Shown here one piece after another: positions 59,888 through 64,000 of a DNA stretch of 64,000 bases. The position numbers and the translations under genes were made by a program. Source of the stretch: Pseudomonas kielensis (lineage in GTDB: Bacteria; Pseudomonadota; Gammaproteobacteria; Pseudomonadales; Pseudomonadaceae); the NCBI RefSeq assembly GCF_014236655.1, contig NZ_JACMYG010000005.1, positions 186,001 to 250,000 on the forward strand, written 5' to 3'. The first letter of the stretch is position 1, and each line of letters starts with the position of its first letter. The notes under the pieces are model-generated. The model ran no database searches and had not been told where the DNA came from. It saw nothing but the letters and a program-made list of their open reading frames with translations.

Positions 59888-60907
59888 TCAGCGCAGGGCG
59901 GCGATGGCGTCGACCGATTCACGGATCAGCGCCGGGCCCTTGTAGATGAAGCCCGAGTAGATCTGCACCAGGCTGGCACCCGCGGCGATTTTCTCAGCCG
60001 CGTGCCGTCCTTCGGTGATCCCGCCCGCCGCGATGATCGGCAAGCGCCCTGCCAGTTCCGCCGCCAGCACCTTGACCGTGTGGGTGCTCTTCTCACGCAC
60101 CGGGGCGCCCGACAGGCCACCCATCTCGTCCCCGTGCTCCATGCCTTCGACGCCCACCCGGCTCAGGGTGGTGTTGGTGGCGATGACCGCGTCCATACCG
60201 GTTTCGATCAGCGCCTGCGCCACCTGGGCGGTTTCTTCGTCCGTCATGTCCGGGGCAATCTTGATCGCCAGGGGCACATGCTTGCCATGTCGCAGGGCCA
60301 GTTCGGCGCGGCGCGTGGCCAGGTCGGCGAGCAGTTGCTTGAGCGAATCACCGAACTGCAGGCTGCGCAGGCCCGGGGTGTTCGGCGAGCTGACGTTGAC
60401 CGTGACATAGCTGGCGTGGGCGTAGACCTTGTCCAGGCAGATCAGGTAGTCGTCCACCGCACGCTCGACCGGGGTGTCGAAGTTCTTGCCGATGTTGATC
60501 CCCAGCACGCCCTTGTACTTGGCCGCGGCAACCCGGGCCAGCAGATGATCGACGCCGAGGTTGTTGAACCCCATGCGATTGATGATCGCCTCGGCTTGCG
60601 GCAAGCGGAAAATCCGTGGTTTGGGGTTACCCGGTTGCGGGCGCGGGGTGACGGTGCCGATTTCGACAAACCCGAAACCAAGCTGGGCAAAACCGTCGAT
60701 GGCCGCGCCATTCTTGTCCAGGCCTGCAGCCAGGCCAACCGGGTTGGGGAAGTCCAGGCCCATGACATTCACCGGCACATGGGCCGGGGCCTTGCACAGC
60801 AAGCCGTTCAGGCCCAGGCGTCCGCCCGCGCCGATCAAGTCCAGGGACAGATCGTGGGAGGTTTCCGGGGAGAGTTTGAACAGCAGTTGGCGGGCCAGGG
60901 TATACAT
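59888..60907 (-). CDS. pyrD: Dihydroorotate dehydrogenase (quinone)
   Basis: Class 2 PyrD of 339 residues, membrane-associated, oxidising dihydroorotate to orotate with quinone in pyrimidine synthesis. The N-terminal amphipathic helix ([20 protein letters not shown]) marks the quinone-linked class. [14 protein letters not shown] holds the catalytic Ser, [15 protein letters not shown] and IAAGGI bind FMN. I chose ATG 60907; upstream frame extension is not credible. Confidence 0.95.
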   Translation of the reverse strand: MYTLARQLLFKLSPETSHDLSLDLIGAGGRLGLNGLLCKAPAHVPVNVMGLDFPNPVGLAAGLDKNGAAIDGFAQLGFGFVEIGTVTPRPQPGNPKPRIFRLPQAEAIINRMGFNNLGVDHLLARVAAAKYKGVLGINIGKNFDTPVERAVDDYLICLDKVYAHASYVTVNVSSPNTPGLRSLQFGDSLKQLLADLATRRAELALRHGKHVPLAIKIAPDMTDEETAQVAQALIETGMDAVIATNTTLSRVGVEGMEHGDEMGGLSGAPVREKSTHTVKVLAAELAGRLPIIAAGGITEGRHAAEKIAAGASLVQIYSGFIYKGPALIRESVDAIAALR

Positions 60908-61001
60908 GGGCGGGCTTGACTCGGTCGGCGGCAAAATAAGGCGGCGATTATAGCCGGGCATCGGGGTCGCAGGCGAGGCACATGTACAAATCCCTCGGCA
61001 A

Positions 61002-61017
61002 TGGCATATGCCTTGCA
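61002..61017 (+). promoter_or_regulatory. Candidate sigma-54 promoter of nasST
   Basis: TGGCATATGCCTTGCA matches the TGGCAC-N5-TTGCA consensus at 10 of 11 bases. GG (61003-61004) and GC (61015-61016) are exactly 10 apart. The start would be near 61028, about 110 bases before the nasS start codon. Consistent with NtrC control of nitrate assimilation. Confidence 0.6.
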
Positions 61018-61138
61018 CCGTGAAGCCTATCCGTACTCATGCCAGCGCCGGGATGAGTCGAACGACCATGGCGTCGTCATCCGACCTGGCTTGCACAGGG
61101 GCCCGGGGCGACGCTTTTTTCTGCAAGGTGCACTCCCG

Positions 61139-62350
61139 ATGAACGAACCATCAGTCGGCCCGCTGGCCTGGGTCAACGGCAGCGACGCGCCGGAAAAGAC
61201 CTCGATCAACCTGGGCTTCATGGCCCTGAGCGATTGCGCCTCGGTGGTCGTAGCCGCCACCCAGGGCTTTGCCCAGCCTTATGGCCTGACCTTGAACCTC
61301 AAGCGCCAAACATCCTGGGCCAACCTGCGGGACAAGCTGACCAGCGGCGAACTGGACGCCGCCCATAGCCTCTATGGCCTGGTGTACGCGGTACACCTGG
61401 GCATCGGAGGCGTCGCCGCCACCGAGATGGCCGTGCTCATGGGCCTGAACCACAACGGGCAGAGCATCAACCTGTCCCACGACCTGCAACGCCTGGGCGT
61501 GACCAGTCCTGAGGCACTGGATCGGCACGTGCACCAAAGTCGCCCAAAACTCACCTTTGCCCAGACCTTCCCCACCGGCACCCACGCCATGTGGTTGTAC
61601 TACTGGCTGGCCAGCCAGGGCATTCACCCGCTGCAGGATGTCACCAGCGTGGTGGTGCCACCGCCGCAAATGGTCGCGCACTTGCAGGCCGGGCGCATCG
61701 ACGGGTTTTGCGTGGGCGAACCCTGGAGCGCCAGCGCGGTGCAGCAGAACCTCGGCTTTACCCTGGCAACGAGCCAGGCCATCTGGCCTGACCACCCGGA
61801 AAAAGTCCTCGGCTGCACGCGCGCCTTCGTCGAGCAATACCCCAATACCGCCCGGGCGCTGGTGATGGCGATCCTGGAAGCCAGCCGGTTCATCGAGCAA
61901 AGCCCGGAAAACCGCCGCAGCACCGCACAGTTGCTCAGCGCCGCCGACTACCTCGACACCCCCGTGGACACCATTGAGCCACGCTTGCTGGGCGATTACG
62001 CCGACGGGCTCGGCAATCGCTGGCAGGACCCGCACGCGCTGCGCTTTCACGGCCATGGCGAGGTGAACATGCCCTACTTGAGCGACGGCATGTGGTTCAT
62101 GACCCAGTTCCGCCGCTGGGGCTTGCTGCGCGACGACCCGGATTACCTGGGCGTGGCACGCCAGGTCCAGCAACTGAGCCTGTACCGCGACGCGGCCGGG
62201 GCCCTGGGCATAACAGCGGACAGCCATGAGATGCGCAGCAGCCAATTGATCGACGGCAAGATCTGGGACGGTGCCGACCCGGCGGCCTACGCCCGCAGCT
62301 TCACCCTGCACGCCATGACCGATACCCCCGCCCTGCGCGCCCGGCCCTGA
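61139..62350 (+). CDS. nasS: NasS, nitrate/nitrite-sensing regulator (NrtA/CmpA-like)
   Basis: A 403-residue protein resembling nitrate-binding proteins of ABC transporters but without a signal peptide, so cytoplasmic. INLGFMALSDCASVVVAATQG, KRQTSWANLRDKLTSGELDAAH and LQAGRIDGFCVGEPWSA are family features. NasS sequesters NasT until nitrate or nitrite binds. Start ATG 61139. Co-transcribed with nasT 9 bases downstream. Confidence 0.92.
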   Translation: MNEPSVGPLAWVNGSDAPEKTSINLGFMALSDCASVVVAATQGFAQPYGLTLNLKRQTSWANLRDKLTSGELDAAHSLYGLVYAVHLGIGGVAATEMAVLMGLNHNGQSINLSHDLQRLGVTSPEALDRHVHQSRPKLTFAQTFPTGTHAMWLYYWLASQGIHPLQDVTSVVVPPPQMVAHLQAGRIDGFCVGEPWSASAVQQNLGFTLATSQAIWPDHPEKVLGCTRAFVEQYPNTARALVMAILEASRFIEQSPENRRSTAQLLSAADYLDTPVDTIEPRLLGDYADGLGNRWQDPHALRFHGHGEVNMPYLSDGMWFMTQFRRWGLLRDDPDYLGVARQVQQLSLYRDAAGALGITADSHEMRSSQLIDGKIWDGADPAAYARSFTLHAMTDTPALRARP

Positions 62351-62359
62351 CAGGAGAGC

Positions 62360-62941
62360 ATGAGCATGTTGCGAATCCTGCTGATCAATGACACCGCTAA
62401 AAAAGTCGGACGCCTGAAGACCGCCCTGACCGAAGCCGGGTTTGAGGTGATCGACGAATCCGGCCTGACCATCGACCTGCCCGCGCGCGTCGAAACGGTG
62501 CGCCCGGACGTGATTCTGATCGATACCGAGTCACCCAGCCGCGATGTGCTGGAACAAGTGGTGCTGGTCAGCCGCGACCAGCCACGCCCCATCGTGATGT
62601 TCACCGATGAACACGACCCGGGCGTGATGCGCCAGGCCATCAAGTCCGGCGTCAGCGCCTACATCGTCGAAGGCATCCATGCCGCCCGCCTGCAGCCGAT
62701 CCTCGACGTGGCCATGGCGCGCTTTGAAAGCGACCAGGCCCTGCGCGCCCAACTGTTTGCCCGCGACCAACAACTGGCCGAGCGCAAGCGCATCGAACTG
62801 GCCAAGGGCCTGCTGATGAAAATGAAAGCCTGCAACGAAGAACAGGCCTACACCCTGATGCGCCGCCAGGCCATGAGTCGCCAGCAGAAGCTGATCCAGG
62901 TGGCCGAGCAGATCATTGCCATGAGTGAGTTGCTGGAGTGA
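62360..62941 (+). CDS. nasT: NasT, ANTAR-domain RNA-binding antiterminator
   Basis: A 193-residue protein with an N-terminal receiver-like domain (~1-120) and a C-terminal ANTAR domain (AERKRIELAKGLLMKMK, EEQAYTLMRRQAMSRQQKL). It binds two-hairpin leader RNA to prevent termination upstream of nitrate assimilation genes. Such a leader follows at 63058. An alternative start ATG at 62366 is equally placed relative to AGGAG. Confidence 0.94.
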   Translation: MSMLRILLINDTAKKVGRLKTALTEAGFEVIDESGLTIDLPARVETVRPDVILIDTESPSRDVLEQVVLVSRDQPRPIVMFTDEHDPGVMRQAIKSGVSAYIVEGIHAARLQPILDVAMARFESDQALRAQLFARDQQLAERKRIELAKGLLMKMKACNEEQAYTLMRRQAMSRQQKLIQVAEQIIAMSELLE

Positions 62942-62983
62942 GCACCACGCCGAATCAGGCTTGGCGTGTCATCGGTGACGACC

Positions 62984-63003
62984 CTCGCGAGCCTGCTCGC
63001 GAT
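62984..63003. repeat. Short REP-like inverted repeat
   Basis: CTCGCGAGCCTGCTCGCGA between nasT and the nasA promoter resembles the REP core of the 24.7 kb cluster. Single degenerate copy. Confidence 0.4.
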
Positions 63004-63027
63004 CAGCCCGCCCTCGGCCGCACTGGT

Positions 63028-63043
63028 TGGCACAGATATCGCT
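63028..63043 (+). promoter_or_regulatory. Candidate sigma-54 promoter of nasA
   Basis: TGGCAC (63028-63033), AGATA, TCGCT (63039-63043). GG (63029-63030) and GC (63041-63042) are 10 apart; only one base departs from the TTGCW -12 element. Predicted start near 63054, four bases before the first leader hairpin. Confidence 0.65.
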
Positions 63044-63057
63044 AAGTAATCGGCACA

Positions 63058-63140
63058 GGTAACCAACGGCGGTTGCCCCACCAACGACAACGACGTCGCA
63101 CACCCCTTTCGCGCAAGCGCAGCGGGTTGCGGCGTTTTTT
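63058..63140 (+). promoter_or_regulatory. NasT-responsive antitermination leader of nasA
   Basis: Hairpin P1: GGTAACC (63058-63064), hexaloop AACGGC, GGTTGCC (63071-63077). Hairpin P2: CGAC (63085-63088), hexaloop AACGAC, GTCG (63095-63098). Both loops have A1 and G4, the known ANTAR target pattern. An intrinsic terminator uses 63093-63105 with 63124-63135 then TTTTTT (63135-63140), and its 5' arm overlaps P2. NasT binding to P1-P2 would block terminator formation. This is a by-eye fold. Confidence 0.75.
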
Positions 63141-63240
63141 CGTTTTGGCCCCACAGACCGGGGCCGGTGGTGCGGCCGTCAAGGCGCCCCACCGCCAAGC
63201 TCACGACTCCCTTCGAGACTCTTAACCGCTGAGGTGCGCG

Positions 63241-64000
63241 ATGAATTCAAGCTTCTGGAAATCCGGTCATACCCCGACCCTGTTCTCGGCATTCCTGTAT
63301 TTCGACCTGAGCTTCATGGTCTGGTACTTGCTGGGCCCCCTGGCGGTGCAAATTGCCGCCGACCTGCACCTGACCACTCAACAGCGCGGGCTGGTGGTGG
63401 CCACGCCGATCCTCGCCGGGGCCTTGCTGCGTTTTGTCATGGGCCTGCTCGCCGACCGCCTGTCACCCAAGACCGCTGGCCTGATTGGCCAGGTCATCGT
63501 CATCTGCGCGCTGTTCGGTGCCTGGAAGCTGGGCATCCACAGCTACGAGCAAGCCCTGCTGCTGGGGGTGTTCCTGGGGATGGCCGGGGCCTCGTTTGCC
63601 GTCGCCCTGCCCCTGGCCTCGCAGTGGTACCCGCCGCAACACCAGGGCAAGGCCATGGGCATCGCCGGCGCGGGCAACTCGGGCACTGTGCTCGCGGCGC
63701 TGATCGCGCCGGTGCTGGCAGCCGCGTTTGGCTGGAGCAACGTGTTCGGCTTCGCCCTGATCCCGCTGATCCTGACCCTGATCATCTTCGCCTGGCTGGC
63801 GAAAAACGCGCCGCAACGGCCCAAGGCCAAATCCATGAGCGACTACTTCAAGGCCCTGGGTGATCGCGACAGCTGGTGGTTCATGTTCTTCTACTGCGTG
63901 ACCTTCGGCGGCTTCATCGGCCTGGCCAGTGCCCTGCCCGGCTACTTCAACGACCAGTACGGCCTGAGCCCGGTGACTGCCGGCTACTACACCGCCGCCT
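63241..64000 (+). CDS. nasA: Nitrate/nitrite MFS transporter (N-terminal part)
   Basis: First 253 codons of a 12-helix major facilitator protein of the NarK/NasA type; it continues past the right edge. Visible: YFDLSFMVWYLLGPLAVQIA (helix 1), FVMGLLADRLSPKTAGLIGQ (MFS loop 2-3), and the helix 5 nitrate signature GMAGASFAVALPLASQWYP and GIAGAGNSGTVLAALIAP. Located downstream of nasST and of a NasT-type leader, so assimilatory nitrate uptake is the likely role. Confidence 0.92.
   Translation, partial: MNSSFWKSGHTPTLFSAFLYFDLSFMVWYLLGPLAVQIAADLHLTTQQRGLVVATPILAGALLRFVMGLLADRLSPKTAGLIGQVIVICALFGAWKLGIHSYEQALLLGVFLGMAGASFAVALPLASQWYPPQHQGKAMGIAGAGNSGTVLAALIAPVLAAAFGWSNVFGFALIPLILTLIIFAWLAKNAPQRPKAKSMSDYFKALGDRDSWWFMFFYCVTFGGFIGLASALPGYFNDQYGLSPVTAGYYTAA

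Overview
The window reads as a chromosomal segment of a fluorescent Pseudomonas. The order of genes around the duplicated ccoNOQP operons, anr, apt, recR, ybaB and dnaX is the Pseudomonas order. Codon usage is GC-rich, REP-type repeats of the P. fluorescens kind fill many gaps, and it carries Pseudomonas markers such as Aer, Anr, NasS/NasT and Rmf. Most of it is core genome. The accessory parts are an orphan PAAR effector/immunity pair and a small island in the SRP RNA gene.

Layout. 1-7.8 kb: start of rlmM, aconitase acnA, an opposing PAAR effector with its overlapping putative immunity gene, the aerotaxis receptor aer, and an alpha/beta hydrolase. 7.9-24.7 kb: a microaerobic respiration block. 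It has two consecutive ccoNOQP operons (cbb3 oxidase), a metallophosphoesterase, the ccoGHIS assembly genes, a SafE-like membrane protein, hemN, anr and apt. A near-perfect ANR box lies before hemN and a weaker one before ccoG, so oxygen sensing, oxidase assembly and anaerobic haem synthesis sit together.

25-33.2 kb: on the minus strand, acyl-CoA dehydrogenase, recR, an MDR oxidoreductase, ybaB and dnaX. These are followed by a plus-strand periplasmic binding protein and a minus-strand PAS-GGDEF-EAL protein whose EAL half looks degenerate. 33.6-36.4 kb: an XRE regulator, then a 2.1-kb low-GC island flanked by perfect 76-bp repeats of the 3' half of ffs (4.5S SRP RNA). The island carries only small minus-strand genes, including a broken Rap1a/Tai-like gene, and no integrase. 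36.7-45.7 kb: zinc metallopeptidase, ligA, zipA, smc and a GntR regulator.

46-54.4 kb: purine catabolism (xdhA, xdhB, xdhC, guaD), a second GntR regulator and a divergent BenE-family transporter. The xdhA upstream region has a candidate sigma-54 promoter and two tandem palindromes. 54.4-60.9 kb: yggL, dacB, rlmKL, rmf with a highly structured leader, and pyrD. 61-64 kb: nitrate assimilation, with nasS, nasT and the start of a nitrate MFS transporter. The transporter has a leader with a sigma-54 promoter, two hexaloop hairpins and an intrinsic terminator, the architecture expected for NasT (ANTAR) antitermination.

The most unusual items are the SRP-RNA-bounded mini-island, the chimeric SRP-like RNA at its outer edge, the orphan PAAR effector pair and the structured leaders of nasA and rmf. 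All promoter, operator and fold calls were made by eye; no alignment or folding software was run.
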